From Clostridiales bacterium (GTDB lineage Bacteria > Bacillota > Clostridia > Christensenellales > Borkfalkiaceae), in contig SVHK01000004.1 in assembly GCA_015055865.1 (NCBI GenBank), positions 1 to 62,137 on the forward strand: DNA of 62,137 nt, given 5' to 3'. Positions 41,990 through 50,751 of the stretch are shown here, piece after piece. Position numbers and translations under genes: made by a program. The notes beneath the pieces are model-generated. The model was not told the origin of the DNA. It saw only the letters and a program-made list of their open reading frames with translations, and searched no databases. Position 1 is the stretch's first letter. Every line of letters begins with the position of its first letter.

Positions 41990-44167
41990 ATGAATAATAG
42001 AAAAGGAAGAATTACAATCCCTACGGACGAAAGTTACGTAGAAGGTACGAAAAAAATAGCGGAACTTTGGGGCGCGGACGCAGTACGCGATTGCGATGGC
42101 GTAAAACTCCCTAAAAACCCCAAAGAAATCGCGGATAAGGTGTACAACGTATATTTCGTAGACCGCGGAAACCACGAATGGGCAAAAAACAATCCGGACG
42201 AATGGCAACACATGTTCGTAATGACGCCGTTTATAACGGCAACGGAAAGTACGGTTTCGGTGCATTTAATGGATACGTTCTTTGATCAACAAGTAAAGCC
42301 TGATTTTTCGGAAGAAGCCGTTAAACATATGGAAGTAATGGACAGAACGACGGGGCAGGTATGGAATGAATGGGAAGTAGACGCGGAAAACGGAAACGTA
42401 ATTATTAAGAACGCGGTGCCCTTCCATCAATACACGGTAGCGTTCTTGATGATATCGCTTTGGCATCCGGTACATATGTATAACTATATTACGAATAATT
42501 GGGACGAACCGTATCACATTATGTACGACCCGTATTATCCGAAAACGAGAAAGTTCATAAGAGAGAACTTGCAACGTTGGTGCGACGCAAATCCTGAAAG
42601 TAACGTGGTAAGATTTACGACGTTCTTGTATATGTTCACGCTCGTTTACAATCAATTCGGTAAGGAAAGAAACGTGGACTGGTTTGGGTATAACATGGCG
42701 GTAAGTCCGAGAATGTTAGACGATTTCGAAAAGGAATACGGCTATAAAATGCGCGCGGAATACTTGGTAGACCAAGGCTATTATAACCAAACGCATAGAA
42801 TACCGACGAAAGAATACAAGGATTGGATGCAATTCATACAAAACTTCGTAACGGAAACGGTCAAGGAATTGGTAGAAATCACGCACAAGAACGGCAAGGA
42901 AGCGATGATGTTCCTTGGCGATTGCTGGATAGGCGCGGAAATCTTTGGGGTAAGATACAAAGAACTCGGCTTAGACGCGTTGGTAGGTTCGGTAGGAGGC
43001 GGTGTAACGGTACGTATGCTTTCGGACGTAGAAGGCGTAAGATACAAGGAAGGCAGATTCTTGCCGTACTTCTTCCCCGATACGTTCTTCGACGGAAATG
43101 AAGATAACGCGGTAGCGGAAATCAACAACAACTGGATAACGGCTCGAAGAGCGATGATGAGAAATCCGCTTGACAGAATAGGTTTTGGCGGATACTTGGA
43201 ACTTGCGGCAAAGTTCCCTAAATTCATCAATCGCGTAGCGGACATTTGCGATGAATTTAGATACATTTACGATACGGTAAAAACGCAAACGCCGAAGAAT
43301 TTTGCGAAAGTGGCGGTATTGAACGCTTGGGGGAAAGTGCGTAGTTGGATGTGTAATATGACGGCGCACGAGCTTTGGTATCAACAAAGCTATTCCTATC
43401 AAGGTATTTACGAAGCGTTGAGCGGTTTGCCGGTAGAAGTGTCGTTTATTAATTTTGACGACGTAAAGAACGGCAGACTTGACGAATTTGACGTAGTACT
43501 CAACGCAGGCGACGCAGGAACGGCGTGGAGCGGTGGAGAATTCTGGGCGGACGAAGAAATCGTAACGGCGGTGAGAAAGTTCGTTTATAACGGCGGTGGA
43601 TTTATCGGTGTAGGCGAACCGACGGCGTTGCAAAGAAACGGAAAATTCTTCCAACTTTCCGACGTATTAGGCGTGGATAAGGAATGCGGAATTTCGCTTG
43701 GCGAAGATAAGCATAATCTCACGGCGCACGCAGGACATTTCATTATGGACGGAATAGAGAGTAACGTGGATTACGGCGAAGATAAGAAAAATATTTTCGC
43801 TTTGCCGGAAGCGAACGTTATAGACATCGTATTCTCGGAAAGATTTAAGAGAAATTATAGCGTAGGCGAAGTGAAGATGGCGACGAACGAGTATGGCAAG
43901 GGCAGAAGTTTCTATATAACGGGCTTGCCGTATTCGGCGCAGAACGCAAAACTTTTATATCGCGCTATTCTTTGGACGGCGGGAAAAGAAGATATGGATA
44001 AAAAGTCGTATTGTACGAATCCGTTGACGGAAGCGCATTTCTACGGGGACAGATACGCGATTACGAACAACACGAGCGAAAAACAAACGACCACGTTCTA
44101 CGATATGAACGGCGTAGCGCAAGAGTTGATTTTGAAACCTTACGAAATTAAGTGGTTGAAAGATTAA
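41990..44167 (+). CDS. GH112 phosphorylase (galactosyl-N-acetylhexosamine or galactosyl-rhamnose phosphorylase)
   Basis: GH112 enzymes cleave beta-galactosides with phosphate, giving galactose 1-phosphate, either from lacto-N-biose/galacto-N-biose or from galactosyl-beta-1,4-rhamnose. The 725-residue protein has the family opening RITIPTDESYVEGTKKIAEL, GADAVRDCDG, and MMFLGDCWIGAE near 305-316, where the Asp is the likely general acid (GDHWIG in known enzymes). There is no signal peptide, so it acts in the cytoplasm. AAGGAAAG lies nine bases before the ATG. The GH106-like neighbour slightly favours a rhamnose substrate, the GH20 neighbour an N-acetylhexosamine. Confidence 0.9.
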   Translation: MNNRKGRITIPTDESYVEGTKKIAELWGADAVRDCDGVKLPKNPKEIADKVYNVYFVDRGNHEWAKNNPDEWQHMFVMTPFITATESTVSVHLMDTFFDQQVKPDFSEEAVKHMEVMDRTTGQVWNEWEVDAENGNVIIKNAVPFHQYTVAFLMISLWHPVHMYNYITNNWDEPYHIMYDPYYPKTRKFIRENLQRWCDANPESNVVRFTTFLYMFTLVYNQFGKERNVDWFGYNMAVSPRMLDDFEKEYGYKMRAEYLVDQGYYNQTHRIPTKEYKDWMQFIQNFVTETVKELVEITHKNGKEAMMFLGDCWIGAEIFGVRYKELGLDALVGSVGGGVTVRMLSDVEGVRYKEGRFLPYFFPDTFFDGNEDNAVAEINNNWITARRAMMRNPLDRIGFGGYLELAAKFPKFINRVADICDEFRYIYDTVKTQTPKNFAKVAVLNAWGKVRSWMCNMTAHELWYQQSYSYQGIYEALSGLPVEVSFINFDDVKNGRLDEFDVVLNAGDAGTAWSGGEFWADEEIVTAVRKFVYNGGGFIGVGEPTALQRNGKFFQLSDVLGVDKECGISLGEDKHNLTAHAGHFIMDGIESNVDYGEDKKNIFALPEANVIDIVFSERFKRNYSVGEVKMATNEYGKGRSFYITGLPYSAQNAKLLYRAILWTAGKEDMDKKSYCTNPLTEAHFYGDRYAITNNTSEKQTTTFYDMNGVAQELILKPYEIKWLKD

Positions 44168-44203
44168 AACGTAAAAGTTATAGTAAATAATCGTTCTATA
44201 TAT

Positions 44204-44250
44204 AAAGCATCGCATAGCAGTTAATAATCGCTAAGCGGTGCTTTTACTTT
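44204..44250 (+). terminator. Terminator after the GH112 gene
   Basis: AAAGCATCGC (44204-44213) and GCGGTGCTTT (44235-44244) pair with one G-U, and an inner TAGC/GCTA stem extends the hairpin. The tail is TACTTTG. Confidence 0.75.
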
Positions 44251-44295
44251 GTCTTTTCTAATCAAAAAAGGGAAAAATTTGTACAAAAAAAAGGA

Positions 44296-44324
44296 TTGAA
44301 AAAAGAAGTAAATAATGATATGAT
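44296..44324 (+). promoter_or_regulatory. Promoter of the metallophosphoesterase gene
   Basis: TTGAAA (44296-44301), 17 bases, TATGAT (44319-44324). AAAGGAG follows before the ATG at 44359. Confidence 0.7.
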
Positions 44325-44358
44325 ATATAATACAAAAAAAGTGATAAAGGAGAACTTT

Positions 44359-46038
44359 ATGAAAAAGTTGAAACAATTGGCGGTTATGTTACTATCGGCA
44401 ATGATGTTGTTTTCTTCAGTTGCTTGCGATTTTGATTGGAGATCTTTAATTCCCGGCAACGGTAGCGGTAGCAATTGTCAACACAAAGCGATTTACCACA
44501 AAGGCGTAGAAGCTACTTGCGAAAGTTCTGGTAAATTAGCGTACTGGGAATGTGTTGGTTGTGGCGCGTACTTCTCGGATAAAGACTGTAAAAAAGAAAT
44601 TTCGAAAGTAAGCATAAACGTTGAAAAGAAAGCTCACGATTTAGAAAAACACGAAAGAGTGGAAGCGACGGAGTCGTCCGCTGGAAATATTGAATATTAT
44701 ACTTGTGGCGATTGCGGTAAGTATTTCTCGGACGCTCAAGGTAAGAACGAGATTACGGCAAACGATATTACGTTGAGCTCGCCTATAACGGCTTTGGATT
44801 TCGTAATAGACGTGCCGGCGGATAGAGACCCTATCGTGTTACAACTTGCAGACCCTCAACTTATCGACTCTTCGACGATGAGAAGCGCAAATAGACTTGG
44901 AACCGCGGCTGCGTCGGCTTGGGGTCCTGATACGCGTGAAGTCAACTGTTATAAGTACATTAGAGAAACGATAAATGAAACGAATCCTGATTTGATTTTG
45001 ATTACCGGTGACGTTATTTACGGTGAATTTGACGACGACGGGCATTTGCTTGAGGAATTTGTTCAATTTATGGAAGGATTTGATACCCCTTGGGCGCCCG
45101 TTATGGGCAACCACGACAACGAATCTTTGAAGGGAGCGGATTGGATTTGTGAACAATACGAAAATGCGCCTAATTGTATGTTTAAAAGAGGCGATATTTC
45201 CGGTAACGGTAACTATACGATTGGCATTAGACAAGGCGGTGAATTGAAACGTGTATTCTTGAATATGGATACCAACGGTTGTACGGGTGCTCCCCAATCG
45301 GATAAAGACGCAAATAAAACGATTCATCAATATAACAACAGTTGGAATTATTCCGTTGGTGCGTACGGCTTACAAAAAGACCAAGTAGAATGGTTCCAAG
45401 AAACTGTCGATTCTATTAAAGCCCAAGTTCCCGATATAAAGATTTCTTTTCACTTCCATATTGCAATGATGTATTTCGCTGAGGCGTACAACAATGCATA
45501 CAAGAGTAAGGTTGGCGATCCCGTTGCGCAATATCAAAATACTTCGGGCGCGTATTATAATGGCTCTTCGGGCAAGGTTTTATATCCTGAACGCGTAGCT
45601 GGACACGGGGAAAGCGATTTCGGTACGTTAATATGGTTGTGTCAAGCGCAAACCCCCGATTTCTGGGATAGCGCAAAGACGTATACGAACTCTGGTGACG
45701 CACCGCATACCATCTATAACAAGATGAAAGCAGTGGGGACCGATTCTATTTTCGTAGGGCATTACCATTCGAATAGTGTAAGTATCGTTTACGACGGTAT
45801 TCGTTTCCAATACGGTCAAAAGAGCAGTACGTTCGATAATACGCAATGTATTAATGAAAGTACCGGCGCGATTACCGGCCCGACATATTTATGGAATAAT
45901 CCTCCGGCAGGTTTGACGCCGTTGGTTGGCGGTACGGTTATTCCCCTTGATAAGGAAACCGGTGAAATTGTAAACCCGTATATCTACTATTGCTCGGGCG
46001 CAGGGAAAGAAGTGAACTGGGCTAAATGGAAGAAATAA
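44359..46038 (+). CDS. Surface lipoprotein metallophosphoesterase with two Cys-rich N-terminal repeats
   Basis: The 559-residue protein has a lipoprotein signal (MKKLKQLAVMLLSAMMLFSS, then VAC, Cys 23). Two repeats follow at about 38-85 and 92-140, each with a WECVGCGAYFSD or YTCGDCGKYFSD core, a common cell-surface repeat. The C-terminal 400 residues carry calcineurin-like phosphoesterase motifs: ADPQ, TGDVIYGE, GNHDNE, FHFHIA and GHYHSN; the first motif has Gln where DxH is usual. It probably removes phosphate from a substrate outside the cell. I chose the ATG at 44359 because of AAAGGAG and the signal peptide. Confidence 0.88.
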   Translation: MKKLKQLAVMLLSAMMLFSSVACDFDWRSLIPGNGSGSNCQHKAIYHKGVEATCESSGKLAYWECVGCGAYFSDKDCKKEISKVSINVEKKAHDLEKHERVEATESSAGNIEYYTCGDCGKYFSDAQGKNEITANDITLSSPITALDFVIDVPADRDPIVLQLADPQLIDSSTMRSANRLGTAAASAWGPDTREVNCYKYIRETINETNPDLILITGDVIYGEFDDDGHLLEEFVQFMEGFDTPWAPVMGNHDNESLKGADWICEQYENAPNCMFKRGDISGNGNYTIGIRQGGELKRVFLNMDTNGCTGAPQSDKDANKTIHQYNNSWNYSVGAYGLQKDQVEWFQETVDSIKAQVPDIKISFHFHIAMMYFAEAYNNAYKSKVGDPVAQYQNTSGAYYNGSSGKVLYPERVAGHGESDFGTLIWLCQAQTPDFWDSAKTYTNSGDAPHTIYNKMKAVGTDSIFVGHYHSNSVSIVYDGIRFQYGQKSSTFDNTQCINESTGAITGPTYLWNNPPAGLTPLVGGTVIPLDKETGEIVNPYIYYCSGAGKEVNWAKWKK

Positions 46039-46052
46039 GATAGAATAAGTAA

Positions 46053-46083
46053 AAAATACAGCGGTGAAAATCCGCTGTATTTT
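46053..46083 (+). terminator. Stem-loop/terminator between phosphoesterase and GH20 genes
   Basis: AAAATACAGCGG (46053-46064) pairs with CCGCTGTATTTT (46072-46083) around a seven-base loop. The stem ends in T4 and lies only a few bases before the GH20 ribosome binding site, so it may reduce rather than stop readthrough. Confidence 0.7.
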
Positions 46084-46099
46084 AGCAAAGGAGAGAGAA

Positions 46100-47728
46100 A
46101 TGGGAGAAAGAAAATTTGAGAAATTAGGCGTTTTGGTTTCTTCTTGCGGTACGCTTCGTTCCGTGGATACCTTAAAAGAATTTATCGATTATCTTGCAAA
46201 ATTAAATTACAATACCTTCTATTTGGAGATTACTGCAGGGTACGGGTTGGAAGGAGAGCCGTTCTTTGCTTATCTTCGCGCAAAGTACACTAATGAAGAA
46301 ATGAAGGAATTGGACGCGTATGCGAAGGAAAGGGGGATTACGATGATTCCCACGATTCAAACCTTGGCGCATTTAGGGTTTATGTTCCGTTGGCCACCCT
46401 ATTTACCCCTTCGTGATATTGACGAAATTTTGAGAGTAGGCGAACCGCGCGTTTACGAAATCGTTGAAAAGATGATTAAGACGATGTCGGAATGTTTCTC
46501 TTCGAAAATTATTCACCTTGGTATGGACGAAGCATTCCAACTTGGCAGGGGTACGTATTACGATAAAAACGGACCGAGAAACCGCGTGGATATTATGCAA
46601 GAACACGTTGCCAAAGTGCTTGAAATTTGCAAAAAGTACGGCGTAAAAACGGAAATGTGGGGGGATATGTATATCCGTATGGCGTACGGCGCGTACGAAC
46701 GCGGTCCGATGACTTTTGATAAGTCGGAAGAAGTCAGAAAGAGTATCGACCCGAACGTAAAAATTCATTATTGGGATTATTACAGCACGGAAAAGGACCA
46801 TTACGTCAACTTTATTGAGAAATTCCAAAAGATTACCGACAATATCGTGTTTGACGGGGGCGTGTGGGATTATATCGGCTACAACGTAAACAATTCTTAT
46901 AGCCTTAAAATTACGGAAGCCGCGTTTGAAGCTTGCATAGAAAAAGGCATTAAAGAAGCTACCATTACGATATGGGGTGGGGATTCCGTCAACGAAAGTT
47001 CGTTGTGGGCAACGATGCCTACCCTTGTGGCCGCGTCAGAATTTGCGCACGGCAATCACGATTTTGAGAAGATAAAATCCCGTTTCAAAGCGTTGATGGG
47101 TGTGGATTTTGATGCGTTTATGGCGCTTGAAAAAGCGGACCAATTAAAGCCGAGAGATAAGAACAACGAAATGTGTTCACCGACCAAATATTTGCTTTAC
47201 AACGACGTGTTTGCCGGAATGTACGATTCGACGATTGACCAAAGCGAAAGACATATTTTCCAAGAAGCGGCTGAGATTTTAGTGCCCTATCTTGACGACC
47301 CGAAATGGGGGTACATTTTCCGTAAAGCAAAGGCGCTTGCCGAAGTAATGGAATATAAATTCGATTTGGGCGTAAGAACGAGAAAAGCGTATCTTGAAAA
47401 CGACAAGGGTGAATTGAAAAATCTTGCGAATAACGTCTACCCGTTGGTAGTGGAACGTATTGAAAAATTCTACGAAACCTTTAGGGTGTATTGGTATCGT
47501 GAAAATATGCAAAACGGTTTTGAAGTTATGGACGTACGTTTTGGCGGTTTGATTCAAAGGTTGAAAAATTGCGCGAGATTGTTGCTCGAATATTGCGACG
47601 GCAAAGTGGAAAGATTGGCGGAATTGGAACAAAAAATCGTCGATTATATCGACGGTTCGGATACCTACACGACGGGCGCGTTTATGGAAAACGGATATAT
47701 GGACGAAGTAAGCGTATTGCGTTTATAA
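46100..47728 (+). CDS. GH20 beta-N-acetylhexosaminidase, cytoplasmic
   Basis: GH20 enzymes release terminal GlcNAc or GalNAc. The 542-residue protein has a TIM barrel opening with LGVLVSSCGTLRSVDTLKEF, IPTIQTLAHLG near 100, and the catalytic Asp-Glu pair in IIHLGMDEAFQ at about 143-144, then HYWDYYS and VFDGGVWDYIGYN. There is no signal peptide. The short form without an N-terminal alpha/beta domain resembles intracellular exo-hexosaminidases of clostridia. I chose the ATG at 46100 because AAAGGAGAG precedes it. It would trim imported oligosaccharides before phosphorolysis. Confidence 0.85.
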   Translation: MGERKFEKLGVLVSSCGTLRSVDTLKEFIDYLAKLNYNTFYLEITAGYGLEGEPFFAYLRAKYTNEEMKELDAYAKERGITMIPTIQTLAHLGFMFRWPPYLPLRDIDEILRVGEPRVYEIVEKMIKTMSECFSSKIIHLGMDEAFQLGRGTYYDKNGPRNRVDIMQEHVAKVLEICKKYGVKTEMWGDMYIRMAYGAYERGPMTFDKSEEVRKSIDPNVKIHYWDYYSTEKDHYVNFIEKFQKITDNIVFDGGVWDYIGYNVNNSYSLKITEAAFEACIEKGIKEATITIWGGDSVNESSLWATMPTLVAASEFAHGNHDFEKIKSRFKALMGVDFDAFMALEKADQLKPRDKNNEMCSPTKYLLYNDVFAGMYDSTIDQSERHIFQEAAEILVPYLDDPKWGYIFRKAKALAEVMEYKFDLGVRTRKAYLENDKGELKNLANNVYPLVVERIEKFYETFRVYWYRENMQNGFEVMDVRFGGLIQRLKNCARLLLEYCDGKVERLAELEQKIVDYIDGSDTYTTGAFMENGYMDEVSVLRL

Positions 47729-47740
47729 AAGGAAAAAATA

Positions 47741-47782
47741 AAAAACGTCTACTCACAAGAGATTGTCGAGTAGACGTTTTTT
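47741..47782. terminator. Bidirectional terminator between GH20 and araC genes
   Basis: A 14-base-pair stem (47741-47754 with 47768-47781) has A5 on one side and T6 on the other, so it serves the two convergent genes. Confidence 0.9.
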
Positions 47783-47800
47783 AATCAAATAACCGAACTG

Positions 47801-48631
47801 TTATTTTTTGGAAGCGAATTGATTTTTTGCTCTCCACGCGGACGGGGAAAGGGAAAATCTTTGGGTGAATTGTTGAATGAAATTTTTGGGAGAACTGTAT
47901 CCTACCATATTGGAAATATCCAAAATTTTCAAATTGGTATTCATCAATAAGAAGGACGCGCGGTTTACTTTTTGTTCGTTGAAGAAATTGATAATCGTTT
48001 GCTTGAAGTATTTTTTAAATTCTCTGCAAATATATCCGTGACTGTAAGGAACTTTTTCCGCAAGCTCCTCGACGGTATAAACGAAATTTTCGGGTTTTTT
48101 CAATTCTTTTACGAATTCGTTTAACCACGCCGGACAAGACGGCGGGGTTTTCGTTAATTGATAAGCGATGAGCAAATCAAGCGAAAGGGAAAAAGGAATT
48201 GCTTTCATCGTTTGTGAAAAAATCGTCGATTGAGCGTCAAACGAATTTAACGTTTCTTCAATGTGTTTGAGCATAGAAGACGAGATTGGGAAGCAAACGG
48301 GCATAGACGGGTTGAATAATTCGTCGTAAAGCTCCGGTGAAACGATATTACAATAGTTTTTCATGTCCGCATCTACGACGTAAAAGTCGCGATGGCTAGA
48401 GTAGTCGCCGTCGGCTTTTTTGACGAAACAATGCTTATCTTTAAGCGGACGCAAAAAACAAACCGTCCCTGCGGTTAAAACGGAATTTTTTCCGTTGACG
48501 GTATGTATTCTCTCGCCGGTTAAAATCAAAAAGATTTCCCAAAAAGTATGGTTGTGCAATTCGTTATAAGGGACTTGCACGTAATTGGTATTAGAAAGAT
48601 TTAAAATTTCGGATTCAGTATAAGTAATCAT
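47801..48631 (-). CDS. AraC-family transcriptional regulator
   Basis: The 276-residue protein has an N-terminal cupin-like sensor (YNELHNHTFWEIFLILTGER, then SVLTAGTVCFLRP) and a C-terminal double helix-turn-helix (YSHGYICREFKKYFKQTIIN, ILDISNMVGYSSPKNFIQQF), ending FSLSPSAWR. Such proteins sense a sugar and control nearby transport and glycosidase genes. It is transcribed divergently from the binding-protein gene, which is its likely target. The start has only a weak binding site. Confidence 0.9.
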   Translation of the reverse strand: MITYTESEILNLSNTNYVQVPYNELHNHTFWEIFLILTGERIHTVNGKNSVLTAGTVCFLRPLKDKHCFVKKADGDYSSHRDFYVVDADMKNYCNIVSPELYDELFNPSMPVCFPISSSMLKHIEETLNSFDAQSTIFSQTMKAIPFSLSLDLLIAYQLTKTPPSCPAWLNEFVKELKKPENFVYTVEELAEKVPYSHGYICREFKKYFKQTIINFFNEQKVNRASFLLMNTNLKILDISNMVGYSSPKNFIQQFTQRFSLSPSAWRAKNQFASKK

Positions 48632-48732
48632 AAGCGTTCTTTTGCGGATGAAAATCGTGGGTACGATAAAAATCCTTTTATTTACCTTAATTATAGAATA
48701 TTAAAGACAACCGCAACGTGGTATTTAATTGT

Positions 48733-48761
48733 ATTGTAACATAAACGTTATGACTTGTCAA
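48733..48761 (-). promoter_or_regulatory. Promoter of the araC-type gene with an inverted repeat in the spacer
   Basis: On the minus strand TTGACA (48761-48756), 17 bases, TACAAT (48738-48733). The palindrome CATAA-ACG-TTATG (48740-48752) fills the spacer and may be an operator. Confidence 0.78.
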
Positions 48762-48851
48762 GAAAGTTTTACGAAATTTCACTTATTTTTTTCGTTTTTT
48801 TCTGCGCAAATCACAAGGTTAAAAAAAGTAAACAATTGTATAAAAAACGGG

Positions 48852-48881
48852 TTGAAAGAGCTATATTTTTTATGATATAAT
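48852..48881 (+). promoter_or_regulatory. Promoter of the binding-protein operon
   Basis: TTGAAA (48852-48857), 18 bases, TATAAT (48876-48881), then GGAGG before the ATG at 48936. The 304-base gap 48632-48935 holds this, the divergent araC promoter and AT-rich sequence. Confidence 0.72.
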
Positions 48882-48935
48882 AAAGAAAAAAGTTATCGGC
48901 AATAGAATATTTGCGCGATAAATGGAGGTAAAAAG

Positions 48936-50507
48936 ATGAAAAAAGTTGTTGCAAGTATACTTAGTGTACTTACTGTAGCGTCCTGTTTTGCAGGCGTTGC
49001 GTGTACGCCTACTACGGGCGCGGATGATCCCAATGCTCTTGTAATCGAATATTACAAAGCGGGCTACGGTTCCGAATGGATTACCAATTTGGCGGCGGAA
49101 CACAAAAAACGCACGGGTCAAGAAGTAGTTCTTCTTCCTCGTTCTGGTCAAGCTGGTTTGGACGCGATGGCTACTTCGTTGCGCTCGGGAACGGCGGAAA
49201 CGGACCTTTTCTTTGTTTCCAGTCCTTCTTTCTCGGACGTATATAGAGGTACTGTTTCGGCAAACGGCAAAACGTACGATTCTTGGTTTGCAGACCTTAC
49301 TGACGTGTATACCGGTGAAATCGAAGGTGAAGGCGTTACCGTTGGCGACAAGATGTTCGATTATTTTGAAGAATATTTCAAGATGGGCGCAGACGGTAAG
49401 TATTACGATAACAAGTACTATTTCTTCCCTTACGTTACGGGTGCTATTGGTTTCGTCGTAAACGTTGACAAGTGGAACAGCGTTGTTGGCGCGAACGTAG
49501 AATATCCGAGAACGACGAACGAATTGCTTGAACTTTGTGCAGACGTAAAAGATGAAGTTGCTCCTTTCATTTACTCGTTGGGCGACGAGTATTGGACGGC
49601 AATTTTGCCTTTGTTTATTAATCAATACGAAGGCAACGCAAGAATGGATAAGTTCTATCAAGGCTACGGTCCCGACCAAGAAAGCCGTTACGATACGAAC
49701 ATGGTTGCTTACACCGGTTTCAAGCGCGCGCTCGAATTCTTCGACGAATTGCTTGACGATGCCAACGGTTATATGCACAAAGACAGTAAGTCGATGAGCT
49801 TTATGAATATGCAAGGCGCGTTCTTGGGTGGCAACGCTTTGTTTAACGTAAACGGCGACTGGTTGGAACGTGAAATGATCACCAACTATCCCAACGCAAA
49901 CATCGAAATGATGAAGACGCCTATTTTGAGCTCTATTGTAGAAAAATGTAGCTTTAATAGCGACGCGAACAAAGAAACCATTCTTCGTAACATCATCGAT
50001 TACGTAGACGGTAAGACGACGACCGCGCCTTCGGGTTGCACTCCTACGGATATCGAAATTATCCGTGAAGCAAGAAGCGTAGAATACGTTACCGGTACTG
50101 GTAGCACGTCTTTCGTTCCCAGCTATAGTAACCAAATCGACAACGCGAAGAAGTTCTTGAAGATGATGGCGTCTGACGAAGGTATGCTTATCTTCCGTAA
50201 CGGTACGAACGGTTGCGAAATGCCTTTCAACTATACTGATGCAAACAAGGCTGTTAATGCAAACGCATCCGTATTCCGTAAGTCCGTTAACGAAGTTCTT
50301 GGTGCGTCTACGGCAAGATTCGTAAACCAAAAAGATAAGATTTTCTCGATTGGTGGTCTTAACGTAATGTTGTTCAGCAACAAGTACGGTCGTTTTGTAA
50401 ACGCGTTCACGTCTGGTGGCGTTACCGCAGAACAATATTATAACGAAGAAGTTGCTAAAGTAAACAGCATGTTGGACGGCGCTAAGCAACAAGCGAATAT
50501 TAGATAA
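48936..50507 (+). CDS. ABC transporter extracellular sugar-binding lipoprotein
   Basis: This is the substrate-binding protein of a CUT1-type sugar importer. It has a lipoprotein signal (MKKVVASILSVLTVASCFAG, then VAC, Cys 23). The mature part has the cluster 1 binding-protein fold: ITNLAAEHKKRTGQEVVLLP, YFFPYVTGAIGFVVNVDKWN near 165, ALFNVNGDWLEREM, and an end with AKKFLKMMASDEGMLIFRNG. At 523 residues it is long for the family, as in oligosaccharide-specific types. Permeases lie 5.4 kb downstream after two more lipoprotein genes. Confidence 0.9.
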   Translation: MKKVVASILSVLTVASCFAGVACTPTTGADDPNALVIEYYKAGYGSEWITNLAAEHKKRTGQEVVLLPRSGQAGLDAMATSLRSGTAETDLFFVSSPSFSDVYRGTVSANGKTYDSWFADLTDVYTGEIEGEGVTVGDKMFDYFEEYFKMGADGKYYDNKYYFFPYVTGAIGFVVNVDKWNSVVGANVEYPRTTNELLELCADVKDEVAPFIYSLGDEYWTAILPLFINQYEGNARMDKFYQGYGPDQESRYDTNMVAYTGFKRALEFFDELLDDANGYMHKDSKSMSFMNMQGAFLGGNALFNVNGDWLEREMITNYPNANIEMMKTPILSSIVEKCSFNSDANKETILRNIIDYVDGKTTTAPSGCTPTDIEIIREARSVEYVTGTGSTSFVPSYSNQIDNAKKFLKMMASDEGMLIFRNGTNGCEMPFNYTDANKAVNANASVFRKSVNEVLGASTARFVNQKDKIFSIGGLNVMLFSNKYGRFVNAFTSGGVTAEQYYNEEVAKVNSMLDGAKQQANIR

Positions 50508-50514
50508 AATAGCA

Positions 50515-50630
50515 TAACCAAGTCATATAGTCCGAACTAAGCTTTCATTGAAATTCTGCTTGCCTAAAACGACGCGATTTAGGGTTGTTTTAGGCAGGTT
50601 CGGATTGTATTGTCTTGGTTAAAATTTTTT
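50515..50630 (+). ncRNA. Large nested stem-loop between the binding-protein and DUF4091 genes
   Basis: Three nested stems are visible: outer TAACCAAG/CTTGGTTA (50515-50522 with 50614-50621, 8 pairs), middle 50525-50537 with 50598-50610 (13 pairs, including wobbles), and inner TGCCTAAAAC/GTTTTAGGCA (50561-50570 with 50587-50596, 10 pairs). A 23-base one-sided bulge separates middle and inner stems. A T6 tract follows at 50625-50630, as in an intrinsic terminator. It may be a terminator, an attenuator of the downstream genes or a small mobile repeat; I match it to no known RNA. Confidence 0.6.
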
Positions 50631-50751
50631 AAAAACGAAATCAAAAGACAAAAAATAAATTCTTTTAAAAAAGTTCAAATTTCCGTTGTTTTATGATAAG
50701 GATATAGGAAGTTTGTCTTTGATAAATAAAAAGTCTAAAGGAGCTTTTGAA

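Noticed and set aside
41940-42265. Upstream extension of the integrase frame
   Set aside because: Beyond the inverted repeat it is only the antisense of the GH112 gene, so it is not integrase sequence.
48870-50492. A 540-codon open frame on the minus strand opposite the sugar-binding protein gene
   Set aside because: It is antisense to a well-supported lipoprotein gene, has no ribosome binding site, and has the Arg/Val/Phe-rich composition typical of frames created by codon bias.
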